A stretch of DNA of 64,000 bases, from the NCBI RefSeq assembly GCF_001429295.1, contig NZ_LMJL01000008.1:389513-453512 (forward strand). Direction: 5' to 3'. This DNA is from Flavobacterium sp. Root935. Its GTDB lineage: Bacteria > Bacteroidota > Bacteroidia > Flavobacteriales > Flavobacteriaceae. Below, piece by piece: positions 26,288 through 35,278 of the stretch. The notes below the pieces were generated by a model. That model made no database searches, was not told the DNA's origin, and saw only the letters and a program-made list of their open reading frames with translations. Position 1 is the first letter of the stretch. The number at the start of each line of letters is the position of its first letter. A program made the position numbers and the translations under genes.

Positions 26288-28609
26288 TTACTTAATAGTA
26301 ATTTCGTCTACAAATAAAAATGTAGGCTGTCCAGCAGAATAATGCCATTCTGGAATTTTCTCAAAAATTGGCGCTTTGATTTTTACATATCTTGCTTCCT
26401 GCGAAGCAAAAATGGCCTTTAAGTTTGTAATCTTTGGGCCGTCACCTTTCTCTGCAATTTTTAAATCTTCGCTATGAACCTGTGTAAAATTTATTCCGTC
26501 TGTAGAAACAAAAACCTGAAATTGTTTAGGGCCAAAAATCCAGTCGTTTGGAGAGGTAAAAGTGTTCATGCTGACTTCTGTTACCTGTTGAACAGATTTT
26601 AAATCTATAGTGGCTTCAAAATCGTCTTTATAAAGCGCTATCCAATCTCCGGTACTGAAAGCTGTGGTTCCTGTTCTTCCGTCTACCAATGTTTTTCCTC
26701 CATTAAAACGATACCGTTCGACAGGTTCATTTTTTAATACGATTGGCTTTGCAGTTGCTTTGTTGAATTCAAACTTTTTGGTAAAAACTTTACTGGCATA
26801 ATTTTCCGAAATAACTGCTGCTTTTACAGTCACAGCGTCATTGATAATTATACTTTCTGTATATTTTTTACTTTTTATAGTTGGTTCAGCACCATCTAGA
26901 GTGTAATAAATTGGAGATTTACTTGATGTTTTTAAGTTCAGAATCAATTGACCATTTTCGGTATCTACTATATATTCTGGGGAAACCTCCAAAATATGTT
27001 TTGCATAATTGTAATTCAGCTTATCATAGATTTTTAAAAAATCTGATAATCGATTCAAAAAATCACCATAATTCTTTTTATCTGCATTTGTCCAAACTAC
27101 TTCACTTAAAGCGGCAAGTCTTGGCAAAACCATATACTCTGTCTGTGCATCGGTATTAATATATTCTCTCCAAATATTTGCCTGCGCGCCTATGACAAGT
27201 TTTTTTTCATTTTCGGTCAATCCGTTTGGAATTGGTTCGAAAGAATAAACGCGTTCGATATTTGTAAAACCTCCAATTGCTAAAGGTTCTGAAGCCGCAT
27301 CGGTACTTTGATAATAGTCAAAATAAACATGCGAACTTGGTGTCATAATCGCTTTATGACCTTGTTTTACAGCATCTACTCCTGCCTGGGCACTTCTCCA
27401 AGACATTATAGTTGCATTTGGTGCAATACCGCCTTCGAGTATTTCGTCCCAACCAATTACTTGTTTTCCTTTGGCATTTAAGAATTTTTCAATTCTGGAC
27501 ATACAATAACTCTGCAGCTTTTCTTCAGCACTATGGTGACTGTCTTTCTTCAAACCTAATTCAATAATTTTGGCTTGGCATTTAGGACACTTTTCCCATC
27601 TCTTTTTTGGGCATTCGTCTCCTCCAATATGAAAATATTTCGAAGGAAAAAGCGGAATCAATTCTGAAAAAATTCCTTCTAAAAAAGTAAAAGTTTGTTC
27701 GTTTCCAATGCAAAGAACATCATCTGAAACTCCCCATTTTTTATACACTTCATAACCTTTCCCAACACAGCCGAGTTCCGGATAAGATGCCAATGCTGCA
27801 ACCATGTGGCCTGGCAGGTCAATTTCAGGAATAATCGTTATAAAACGATTTTGCGCGTAGGCTACCACTTCTTTTATCTGTTCCTGAGTATAAAATCCCC
27901 CATGAGGTTTTCCGTCATAAACTCCTGTCTGTTTTCCTACTTGAGTTTCGTTTCTAAATGCACCTATTTGCGTTAATTTTGGATATTTTTTAATCTCTAC
28001 GCGCCATCCCTGATCATCTGTTAAATGCCAATGAAAAGTATTAATATTATGCAAGGCCAGTAAATCAATATATTTTTTTACAAATTCTACCGATGCAAAA
28101 TGGCGGGCAACATCCAAATGCATTCCGCGATACGCAAATCTCGGATAATCTGTAATTTCAACAGGCGGAAGTTTAATTTGTGATTTGGTTTCATTTTCCA
28201 GCAGTACTTTACGCAAAAGTTGAACACCATAAAAAGTGCCGGCACTTGAAGCTCCGTTTATAAGAATTTGGTTTTGATTTACCGAAAAATTATACGCTTC
28301 TTTATTTTCGTTTTTATAGGTGTTTTGCAAAACGATTCCTTTTCCCTTTGGAGCTGATACCGAAACAATAAGTTGTAATCCGTTTGATAATTTTATATAT
28401 TCTGATAAAAAAATAGCAGTTTGCTTTAGATTTTCATCATTTTTTGGATAATATATTTTTAAATCAGAACTAAGAACAAAAGATTGGCCTTGCTTTTCTT
28501 TAATATCTTGAACTAATGGAATAGTTTTGTACAAATTGTATTTATCTGTCTGGGCAACGGCCAAACCAATTTTAAAAAGACAAACTATGTAAATTATATA
28601 TATCTTCAT
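26288..28609 (-). CDS. GH20 beta-N-acetylhexosaminidase with C-terminal CBM32-like domain
   Basis: 773 residues with an N-terminal signal peptide. Domains: GH20 N-terminal domain (about 30-150), catalytic TIM barrel (155-510) with HIGGDE at 327-332 carrying the Asp331-Glu332 pair used in substrate-assisted catalysis, a chitobiase C-type Ig-like domain (about 550-615, YYTLDGAEPT), and an F5/8-type C carbohydrate-binding domain (about 640-773). It removes terminal beta-linked GlcNAc or GalNAc from glycans in the periplasm or at the surface. Three Cys (333, 341, 344) just after the active site may bind metal or form a disulfide. It follows GH92 with 21 bp spacing. Confidence 0.95.
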   Translation of the reverse strand: MKIYIIYIVCLFKIGLAVAQTDKYNLYKTIPLVQDIKEKQGQSFVLSSDLKIYYPKNDENLKQTAIFLSEYIKLSNGLQLIVSVSAPKGKGIVLQNTYKNENKEAYNFSVNQNQILINGASSAGTFYGVQLLRKVLLENETKSQIKLPPVEITDYPRFAYRGMHLDVARHFASVEFVKKYIDLLALHNINTFHWHLTDDQGWRVEIKKYPKLTQIGAFRNETQVGKQTGVYDGKPHGGFYTQEQIKEVVAYAQNRFITIIPEIDLPGHMVAALASYPELGCVGKGYEVYKKWGVSDDVLCIGNEQTFTFLEGIFSELIPLFPSKYFHIGGDECPKKRWEKCPKCQAKIIELGLKKDSHHSAEEKLQSYCMSRIEKFLNAKGKQVIGWDEILEGGIAPNATIMSWRSAQAGVDAVKQGHKAIMTPSSHVYFDYYQSTDAASEPLAIGGFTNIERVYSFEPIPNGLTENEKKLVIGAQANIWREYINTDAQTEYMVLPRLAALSEVVWTNADKKNYGDFLNRLSDFLKIYDKLNYNYAKHILEVSPEYIVDTENGQLILNLKTSSKSPIYYTLDGAEPTIKSKKYTESIIINDAVTVKAAVISENYASKVFTKKFEFNKATAKPIVLKNEPVERYRFNGGKTLVDGRTGTTAFSTGDWIALYKDDFEATIDLKSVQQVTEVSMNTFTSPNDWIFGPKQFQVFVSTDGINFTQVHSEDLKIAEKGDGPKITNLKAIFASQEARYVKIKAPIFEKIPEWHYSAGQPTFLFVDEITIK

Positions 28610-28630
28610 GCTAAATATATTTTATGAAAC

Positions 28631-30874
28631 TTACTTATTAGGAATTTTATTGGTCATTTTAAAAACCAATTCTCCACCCGATGCAATCTGATCGTGTGCA
28701 AAAAATAAAGAATTCAACGTTTTTCCGTTCAGGGTTACCGATTCTACATATTTATTTTGAGGACCATTGTTTATTGTCATTACGATCAATTTCTTTCCTT
28801 TTTCCAAATCGATTGTTACTTTATCAAATAATGGTCTTGAAATCGTGTACGTTGGATCTGCAGGAGCAACCTGATAAAAACCTATGGCATTCAAAATATA
28901 CCAGGACGACATTTGTCCACAGTCTTCATTACCGCTTAAACCATCCGGAGCATTTCTGTACTGCTCTTTCATGATTTTATCTGCCAATTCCTGTGTTTTA
29001 AAAGGTTTGTCGATGTAATTATAAAAATAGATAATATGGTGGCTTGGCTCGTTTCCGTGAGCATACTGCCCAATTAATCCCGAAATATCTGCAGATGCTT
29101 CTGATCCTTCCACTTTTGCAGTGGTATTAAAAAGGGCATCAAGATTTTTCTCAAAAGCTTTTTTTCCTCCCATTAAATCAATTAATCCCGGAACGTCTTG
29201 AGGTGCAAACCATGTCCACTGCCAGGCATTTCCTTCACAATATGGACTGTTCATATGATCTGAAAACGAAGGATTAAACGGCCCTATAAATTTTCCGTTA
29301 CTGTCTAAGGCGCGCATAAAACCAGTTTCTTTGTCGAAATATTTTTTGTAGCGCATGCCTCGTTCCGAAAGCCATTTATAGTCTTCTGTTTTTCCCATAT
29401 CTCTCGCAACCTGCGCCAATGCCCAATCGTTATAAGCATATTCTAAACCTCTTGAAGTAGCAAAAATCACATCTTTATCAGCTGGAATAAAACCCATTTC
29501 CTGATTGTATTTTTTCCCTTTCGTCATTAGCCATTCCCAAATAGCAGGATGATTTACTTTTACTCCAGTTGTATCATAAGGTATTGACCGCATCATGGCT
29601 TTGTAAGCCAGTTCGGTATCATAACCACGTATATTTTTGGTATAAGCATCTGAAATTACAGATGTAGCGTGCGCACCAATCATTGTTCCTGTATAATTAG
29701 CTGCCAAATCCCACATTGGCAACAAACCTCCCTGCTGATATTTTAGCAGAAGTGAATTGATAAATTCGTTTGTTTTAGATGGACTAATTAAATCGATCAA
29801 AGGCATTTGTGCCCTGTAGGTATCCCAAAGTGAAAATACAGTGTAATAAGTTCCAGAATCTAATGTGTGAATTTTTAAATCCTGCCCGCGGTATCTCTTG
29901 TCAAAATCTGAATAAGTTGACGGATGAATAAAAGCATGATACAATCCTGTGTAAAAAATAGTTTTTTGTTCTTCTGTTCCGCCTTCAATTTTAATTTTTT
30001 CCAGCTGTTTTTTCCAAAGTTCATTGGCCTGCTGTTTCGTTTTATTAAAATCCCAATTCGGAATTTCGGCATCTAGATTCTGCAATGCTCCTCTTTCGTC
30101 GACAGGAGAAATTCCAACTTTTACTTGTATGTTAGTAGTATTTTCAAAATAAAGAACAGCTTTGATATGATCTGCTTTTAACAGTTTTCCAGATACTGGC
30201 ATATTATTTTTATACAATTCAACTTTAAAAGGTTTATTAAACTTTGCATAAAAATAAACATAGTCCCTTTTAGACCAGCCTTCTGTCAATCGCATTCCTC
30301 TAATTTCAGTATCGCTTACAATTTCTATAGAAGATTCCAAAACCTTTTGATTGTGAAGGTTGTGATGCAAATCAATAATAATTCCGGCTTCTTTAGAAGG
30401 GAAAGTATACTCGTGAAAACCAGCGCGTGTAGATGCTGTCATCGAAGCTTTTATGCCATTATCAAAATTAACCGTATAAAAACCAGCTAAAGCCTTTTCA
30501 TTTTTATGCGAGAAATTCAGCGGATAATATTCTTTCAGACTTCCGTTTTCTAATTGCAGTTTACCAGAAAAAGGAGTAAAAAGAAAATCAGCAAAATCGG
30601 TCATTCCGGTACCACTCAAATGTCGGTGTGAGAATCCTAAAATACTGGTATCTTTAATATAATAACCGCTACATGCATCCCATTCCAGCGTTCTGGTATC
30701 CGGACTTAACTGCACCATTCCGAAAGGAACTACTGCTCCCGGAAAAGTATGACCATGCCCGCCAGTACCAATAAATGGATTAACATACTGCGTTAGATTT
30801 TTTAATTTTTGAGCTGTTGTTTTTATTGAAAAACTCAAAATAGCGAGTAACAGTATCGGAAGATTTTTTTTCAT
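28631..30874 (-). CDS. GH92 alpha-mannosidase
   Basis: 747 residues with signal peptide (LLAILSFSIKTTAQ). It has the family-opening VNPFIGTGGHGHTFPG, the HGNEPSHH block at 606-613 containing the catalytic-acid region, and GNEDCGQMSSWY near 648. GH92 enzymes are Ca-dependent exo-alpha-mannosidases, most often acting on alpha-1,2, 1,3 or 1,6 mannose of N-glycans. It begins one base after the stop of the L,D-transpeptidase-like gene, so the two are tightly coupled. It is the strongest pointer to a mannose-bearing substrate for this locus. Confidence 0.95.
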   Translation of the reverse strand: MKKNLPILLLAILSFSIKTTAQKLKNLTQYVNPFIGTGGHGHTFPGAVVPFGMVQLSPDTRTLEWDACSGYYIKDTSILGFSHRHLSGTGMTDFADFLFTPFSGKLQLENGSLKEYYPLNFSHKNEKALAGFYTVNFDNGIKASMTASTRAGFHEYTFPSKEAGIIIDLHHNLHNQKVLESSIEIVSDTEIRGMRLTEGWSKRDYVYFYAKFNKPFKVELYKNNMPVSGKLLKADHIKAVLYFENTTNIQVKVGISPVDERGALQNLDAEIPNWDFNKTKQQANELWKKQLEKIKIEGGTEEQKTIFYTGLYHAFIHPSTYSDFDKRYRGQDLKIHTLDSGTYYTVFSLWDTYRAQMPLIDLISPSKTNEFINSLLLKYQQGGLLPMWDLAANYTGTMIGAHATSVISDAYTKNIRGYDTELAYKAMMRSIPYDTTGVKVNHPAIWEWLMTKGKKYNQEMGFIPADKDVIFATSRGLEYAYNDWALAQVARDMGKTEDYKWLSERGMRYKKYFDKETGFMRALDSNGKFIGPFNPSFSDHMNSPYCEGNAWQWTWFAPQDVPGLIDLMGGKKAFEKNLDALFNTTAKVEGSEASADISGLIGQYAHGNEPSHHIIYFYNYIDKPFKTQELADKIMKEQYRNAPDGLSGNEDCGQMSSWYILNAIGFYQVAPADPTYTISRPLFDKVTIDLEKGKKLIVMTINNGPQNKYVESVTLNGKTLNSLFFAHDQIASGGELVFKMTNKIPNK

Positions 30875-30875
30875 T

Positions 30876-32105
30876 TTATAATAATGTATTTATATTTTTT
30901 TCAAACATTTTCCAGTCTGATTCATTAAGTTCTAAAACATAAGCGTAGCCTTTCTCTGTTTTAGTTTTCTGCCACATATTTACAATTTTTTGCTGATCAC
31001 TTTGCAATAGATTACCATTTTTATCCCAAATTTCTTTTGTGCACAAACATCCCATTGAAGGAGTCTGTCCATAAAAAATCTGTTTTTTGTAAATTTCCTG
31101 ATCGATGGTTGTTCCATGAAAATGAATTTCACCTCTTCCTGCTTTTCCTGCCCAAAACGTTTGTTGAATACTTAGATTCGATTGCAACTTTTTTGGAAAA
31201 AACTGCATATAATCTTCCAATAGAAAATCCTTTTTTTCATTATTATAAAAAACAGAAGCTTCGCATTCAAAAGGCAAAAACGTAACAAAACTCAAAGTCG
31301 GTCCGATAAAAACATTCTCAGATCTGGCAAGACTTTCAATTTTAAATAAACCGGTTGGCGTGTTTCCGTTGGTAATATACATGGGTAGATTGGTTGCGCT
31401 TCTTGCCAATTGATCTACTAAAACAACTTTTCCATTTTCTTTTAGTAAAATTCCGTTTTCATCCTGAACAAAAACTTTGCCTGGCAAATCTCTGTTTTTG
31501 TGCTGAACAGAGTATAAAAATTTAGTTTTTTTAGTAGAGTTGTATTGTATCAATTCAATAAGATCCGAAATAGAAATAGACTTATATTCAGGTTTTAATT
31601 CATTTCGCAAAGCCTGAATTACAGCGTTATCATTATCAGTAAACTTCGTATTTAAAAGCTGTTTAACCTCTTTTTTATTTTGAACTAAATAATGTATTGA
31701 TGTTGCAAAGATTGAAGCGTTTTCATTTTCATTTTCTGCAATATCAGTCATTTCTAAAACAAAATCTTTTGGAAAACAAGCAAATACGGATTCAAAAATT
31801 TTCTTTAAATCGTATTTTGATAACTGTTTATAATTTGATAATGCCTTTTTTAAAACGCTAAAATTCTGTTGTGAACTATCGATTAAAAATGAAGTTGCCC
31901 ATGCATAACTATTCCAGTTTACAGGTTTATCAAATTTTAGGTAAGCTTCGGCTTGCTGATTGATTATGGAGTCTTTTAGTTTTATAAGCAGATCTGCTCT
32001 TGATTTTTTTGATGCAAAAACAAAAGATTGTTGCTGTGCAAAACCAGTAAAGCTCATTAAAAAAATGAGTATCAAAAATAATAGTATATTTTTTTTCTGG
32101 CGCAT
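30876..32105 (-). CDS. L,D-transpeptidase (YkuD)-like secreted protein
   Basis: 409 residues with a signal peptide (LMSFTGFAQQ). Residues 25-195 are a helical region with no recognised domain. Residues 200-380 look like a YkuD fold: TPTGLF at 249-254, HFHG at 328-331 and SMGCLC at 350-355 match the T-P-x-G and HG...SxGC active-site pattern, Cys353 being the nucleophile candidate. The usual Arg after SxGC is replaced (C-L-C). Such enzymes cross-link or trim peptidoglycan. A copy inside a SusCD locus, between GH92 and GHL10 genes, is unusual. Activity is unproven. Confidence 0.7.
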   Translation of the reverse strand: MRQKKNILLFLILIFLMSFTGFAQQQSFVFASKKSRADLLIKLKDSIINQQAEAYLKFDKPVNWNSYAWATSFLIDSSQQNFSVLKKALSNYKQLSKYDLKKIFESVFACFPKDFVLEMTDIAENENENASIFATSIHYLVQNKKEVKQLLNTKFTDNDNAVIQALRNELKPEYKSISISDLIELIQYNSTKKTKFLYSVQHKNRDLPGKVFVQDENGILLKENGKVVLVDQLARSATNLPMYITNGNTPTGLFKIESLARSENVFIGPTLSFVTFLPFECEASVFYNNEKKDFLLEDYMQFFPKKLQSNLSIQQTFWAGKAGRGEIHFHGTTIDQEIYKKQIFYGQTPSMGCLCTKEIWDKNGNLLQSDQQKIVNMWQKTKTEKGYAYVLELNESDWKMFEKNINTLL

Positions 32106-32125
32106 AGTGAACTTTTTCTCTGCTT

Positions 32126-32143
32126 AGTGTTTATATAAACACT
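32126..32143. promoter_or_regulatory. 18-bp perfect palindrome upstream of the LDT-like gene
   Basis: AGTGTTTATATAAACACT reads the same on both strands and lies 21 nt upstream of the start at 32105. Its half AGTGTTTATA recurs at 22796-22805, 19 nt upstream of the last MFS gene. A LacI-type operator is possible. A second inverted repeat (CTACTGCC / GGCAGTAG, 32142-32170) adjoins it. Confidence 0.4.
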
Positions 32144-32181
32144 ACTGCCAAAATCTATTTCCGGCAGTAGCATTTTTAAAA

Positions 32182-33312
32182 TTATTTTGAAGCGTATTTA
32201 GTAGTAAAATATTCTGAATTGTATTTTAATCCTTCAAAAAAGAAGAAAATTTCACCGCTTACATAATTGTTTCGGTTCTCGTTTACCATTTGTTCTAAAA
32301 ACTGATTAGAAGCATTGTAAGCTCCAGATTGAATTAAAACTCCTGCATACAATTTTGTACGATCTGCACTATTCTTAACATAAGAAACCTGGGATTTTAA
32401 TGTCTGCGAATAAGCTGAAAAATCATAACGGTAAATCTGTGGAATTACATAATCACAATATTTTTTATCCAGCCATGTTGGCCAGTCCTGTAAATAATTA
32501 TCCTTTGCCCACGGGTGCACACTTGGCGCCATAGAAACTATAACGTTAGGTTTTGCGGCTTTTACAGCTTTGTATAAATCTCCTAAAAATTCTGTTAGTT
32601 TATTAGCTCTCCAATCTTTCCAGGCAGCATCATTTTCATTTGCCGGCGGATCAGTTCCTTTTTCCGTTTTATAAAGCTGCACAGTGTAATCGTCATAACC
32701 TCCTTTTATTGGCATTGCTGGGAGTCTGTCATCACCTTGAACTCCATCAACTTCATATTTTTTTACAACTTCCAAAATCAAAGATTTCATGAAATTCTGA
32801 ACGTCAGGATTAATTCCGTTCATCCATTCAAATCCATTAGATGAAACCAATAAATTTTTAGAAACGTCTTTGGCTGCCCATTGCGGGTACTTCTGTAAAA
32901 TCACACCGCCCTGCTGTCCATTTGAAGCGGCAAAACCATATTCAAACCATGCATGAACTTTCATTTTTTCTTTATGCGCTTCGGTAATCATTTCCAGCAG
33001 GGGATCTCTTCCTGCATAACTTTCCATAATTGGGATCCCAAATTCTTTATTCATGATTTCACTTGGATAAAGTGTTCGTCCTTTATTCCAAACCACAACA
33101 TAAATATCTGTAATATTCGAATTTTTACAGGTCTGTACTGTTTCTTTTATCGCATTTAAGGAACTTAATGCCGTAGACGCCACATTGGTAACCCAAACTC
33201 CTTTTATTCCTTTTGTAGTTTGAACTGGATTGTTTGGGTATACTCTAGGCGGTTCTTCACTATTGCATGAAAAAAACAATATGGCAATAGATAAGATTAA
33301 TAATTTTTTCAT
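32182..33312 (-). CDS. GHL10 (DUF187) glycoside-hydrolase-like lipoprotein, copy 1
   Basis: 376 residues, lipoprotein signal LFFSCNSEEP with acidic export tag. TIM-barrel hallmark blocks: KGVWVTNVAS opening, VDGVQGDDRLPAMP with acidic residues in the active-site cleft, and VSMAPSVHPWAKDNYLQDW. GHL10 includes E. coli DigH (YddW), which cleaves denuded peptidoglycan glycans, and B. subtilis YngK. It is clearly paralogous to 45417-46544 along its length. It sits after a terminator-like hairpin that follows the DUF5018 gene. Confidence 0.85.
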   Translation of the reverse strand: MKKLLILSIAILFFSCNSEEPPRVYPNNPVQTTKGIKGVWVTNVASTALSSLNAIKETVQTCKNSNITDIYVVVWNKGRTLYPSEIMNKEFGIPIMESYAGRDPLLEMITEAHKEKMKVHAWFEYGFAASNGQQGGVILQKYPQWAAKDVSKNLLVSSNGFEWMNGINPDVQNFMKSLILEVVKKYEVDGVQGDDRLPAMPIKGGYDDYTVQLYKTEKGTDPPANENDAAWKDWRANKLTEFLGDLYKAVKAAKPNVIVSMAPSVHPWAKDNYLQDWPTWLDKKYCDYVIPQIYRYDFSAYSQTLKSQVSYVKNSADRTKLYAGVLIQSGAYNASNQFLEQMVNENRNNYVSGEIFFFFEGLKYNSEYFTTKYASK

Positions 33313-33329
33313 TTTGTATAATTTTAAAA

Positions 33330-33359
33330 GGAGATTTTCTCTTTTCAGAGAAAATCCCC
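33330..33359 (-). terminator. Hairpin between DUF5018 and GHL10 genes
   Basis: Stem GGAGATTTTCTC / GAGAAAATCCCC with one mismatch and a 6-nt loop, T-rich after it on the minus strand. It may lower transcription of the enzyme genes relative to susCD, or end the upstream unit. Confidence 0.65.
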
Positions 33360-33365
33360 AAAGCT

Positions 33366-35186
33366 TTATTGTTCTAATTTATATACAGCTAGTTTATCGT
33401 TTGTACCATAATACAATACGTGCAGTTTACCATTTATTACTGCAAAATCTGCATCGGTAGTATTATTAGCATTTGAAACGGCGGCTCCTGTCACTTCTAA
33501 AATTGGACTTTCAAGCGCTGCTACACTTGGAGTTGTATAATCTACTAGTCTGAAAACGTGTTTACCGCCAATAAGAGAAACATAAGCGATATATTTTCTT
33601 CCTTTATAAACAATTGTTTTACAATCCGTAGTTGCTGAACCAGATGTTATTTTAAAAGATTCAGCAAAAGAACTGCTTAATAAATTAATTCCACTATAAG
33701 CTGTTCCTGTTGAAGCTCCCACAAATCCTGTATCGTCTGGCTGAACACTATAGTAATTTGCGGTACCAGTGTAAGGGAAAGCTTGTTTGGTTGGCGTTGG
33801 GTTTAAAACACCACTTGTAACTTTCCAGACCAGAACTGCGTTATTTGATGCGATTGGAACAGTAATAGTTGCATTTCCGTTCAATGAACCTGAGATATTG
33901 ATACCTGCACTTCTTGCTGCAACAGCTAAGCCTAAACCACTTTGTGAATACGTAATATATTTTGTTGGCGCAGTATCTGTAATAGAGTTCCATCTAACGA
34001 TTGATAAAGTAGTTGTTGCAGACGCACCTGCTCCAAGTTGCACTCCAAGAATATTTCCATTGTCGTCTGTAGCTATTTTTCTAATACCTGTAACAGCACC
34101 TCCATCAAAGAGACTCCCTGTAGCAAGTCCATTTAAATAATTTCCAGATAAATCGTATCCATTAATTCCAAAAGTAGCAGTTGATGCTGCCAATTGATGA
34201 AAAGCTATAACGACATTACCGTTGGTGAATCCTGCTGATGAACCTGCGTTGGCTGCAAAACCAAACTCAGCATGTGATTTTTCTAAAATCGGGTTCATTT
34301 TAATTATCGGATTTTTAACGGTGAATTCGCGTTCGATCCCATCTGTTCCTGTTGCTTTTACTTTAAATCCTAATAAAGTATTTACATTAGTTCCTTTAAA
34401 ATTAGGATCAACTGTATTTCCAAAAGCTGCATTGATTACAACGGTCGCATCTGAGAAATTAGTCAAGTAAGGAACTACTGGCTGAATGATATTTTTATCA
34501 GCATCTACTATAATAATTTCTGAAGTTGTGTCTCCATTAATTACCATACTGTTGATTTTTGCCGGACCAACTTTTTCAGAAGTAAACACGACATCGTATT
34601 TGTAAATCGTTACACCATCGGCTCCTAAAACTTCTAAACTAAACGGAGCTTTACTAGGCAGATTAAATGTATAATCTTTCTCTGTTCCGTTTACATAATT
34701 GTTTAATGTTCCGTTTTTAAATTCGTAAGAAACAGCCAGTTTTGTAATGTCTGTTCCAACCGGAATCTGAACAATAATTGAAGTTTTTCCGAAGAAAATC
34801 TTATCTTTTGCAATTGGAAGGCCAGCTACAGTCAAACTCGTTAAACTTGGTGGAGACTGTACAATAAGTTTCCAAACACTGCTCTGTCCATCTTGTCCAT
34901 AAATGCTAACATCAATTGGTTTTGTCAAATCGCGGTTAACATTATTTTCTGGAGTTACTACGGTTCCGTTTGATACTAAAATTTCTGTTTTAACGTCTTT
35001 AAGGTTTGTACCTGCTGGCAAAACAACCTTTGCCTCATTCATATCATTCTGCGCAATGTTGTATAAAACATTATTCAATTTAACGGCTACAATCCTGGCC
35101 GATTGATAGCTGCGATCGTCTTTAAAACTATCATCACATGAGGACAATAGAATAAGACTCATAAGCAAATAAAATATTTTTCTCAT
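33366..35186 (-). CDS. DUF5018-like surface glycan-binding lipoprotein
   Basis: 606 residues from the ATG at 35186, which opens a lipoprotein signal (LILLSSCDDSFKDD) with the acidic surface-export tag. The first 290 residues hold repeated Ig-like units of about 85 residues with the TDITKL and LTKPIDVS pattern of DUF5018. The last 300 residues look like a beta-propeller or DUF4623-type domain. Third gene after susC and susD, 92 bp from susD, which is the usual place of a surface glycan-binding protein. Binding specificity is unknown. Confidence 0.7.
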   Translation of the reverse strand: MRKIFYLLMSLILLSSCDDSFKDDRSYQSARIVAVKLNNVLYNIAQNDMNEAKVVLPAGTNLKDVKTEILVSNGTVVTPENNVNRDLTKPIDVSIYGQDGQSSVWKLIVQSPPSLTSLTVAGLPIAKDKIFFGKTSIIVQIPVGTDITKLAVSYEFKNGTLNNYVNGTEKDYTFNLPSKAPFSLEVLGADGVTIYKYDVVFTSEKVGPAKINSMVINGDTTSEIIIVDADKNIIQPVVPYLTNFSDATVVINAAFGNTVDPNFKGTNVNTLLGFKVKATGTDGIEREFTVKNPIIKMNPILEKSHAEFGFAANAGSSAGFTNGNVVIAFHQLAASTATFGINGYDLSGNYLNGLATGSLFDGGAVTGIRKIATDDNGNILGVQLGAGASATTTLSIVRWNSITDTAPTKYITYSQSGLGLAVAARSAGINISGSLNGNATITVPIASNNAVLVWKVTSGVLNPTPTKQAFPYTGTANYYSVQPDDTGFVGASTGTAYSGINLLSSSFAESFKITSGSATTDCKTIVYKGRKYIAYVSLIGGKHVFRLVDYTTPSVAALESPILEVTGAAVSNANNTTDADFAVINGKLHVLYYGTNDKLAVYKLEQ

Positions 35187-35278
35187 TTTTCTATGTTTAT
35201 ATTTTTTACTTCGATTAACTAGTAAAGTCAATCTTCGCTTAATTTATTTGACAATAATCTAATTCTAAAAGGAAACAA

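Noticed and set aside
33787..34140. 117-codon plus-strand frame in the DUF5018 gene
   Set aside because: A shadow on the opposite strand of a well supported lipoprotein gene.
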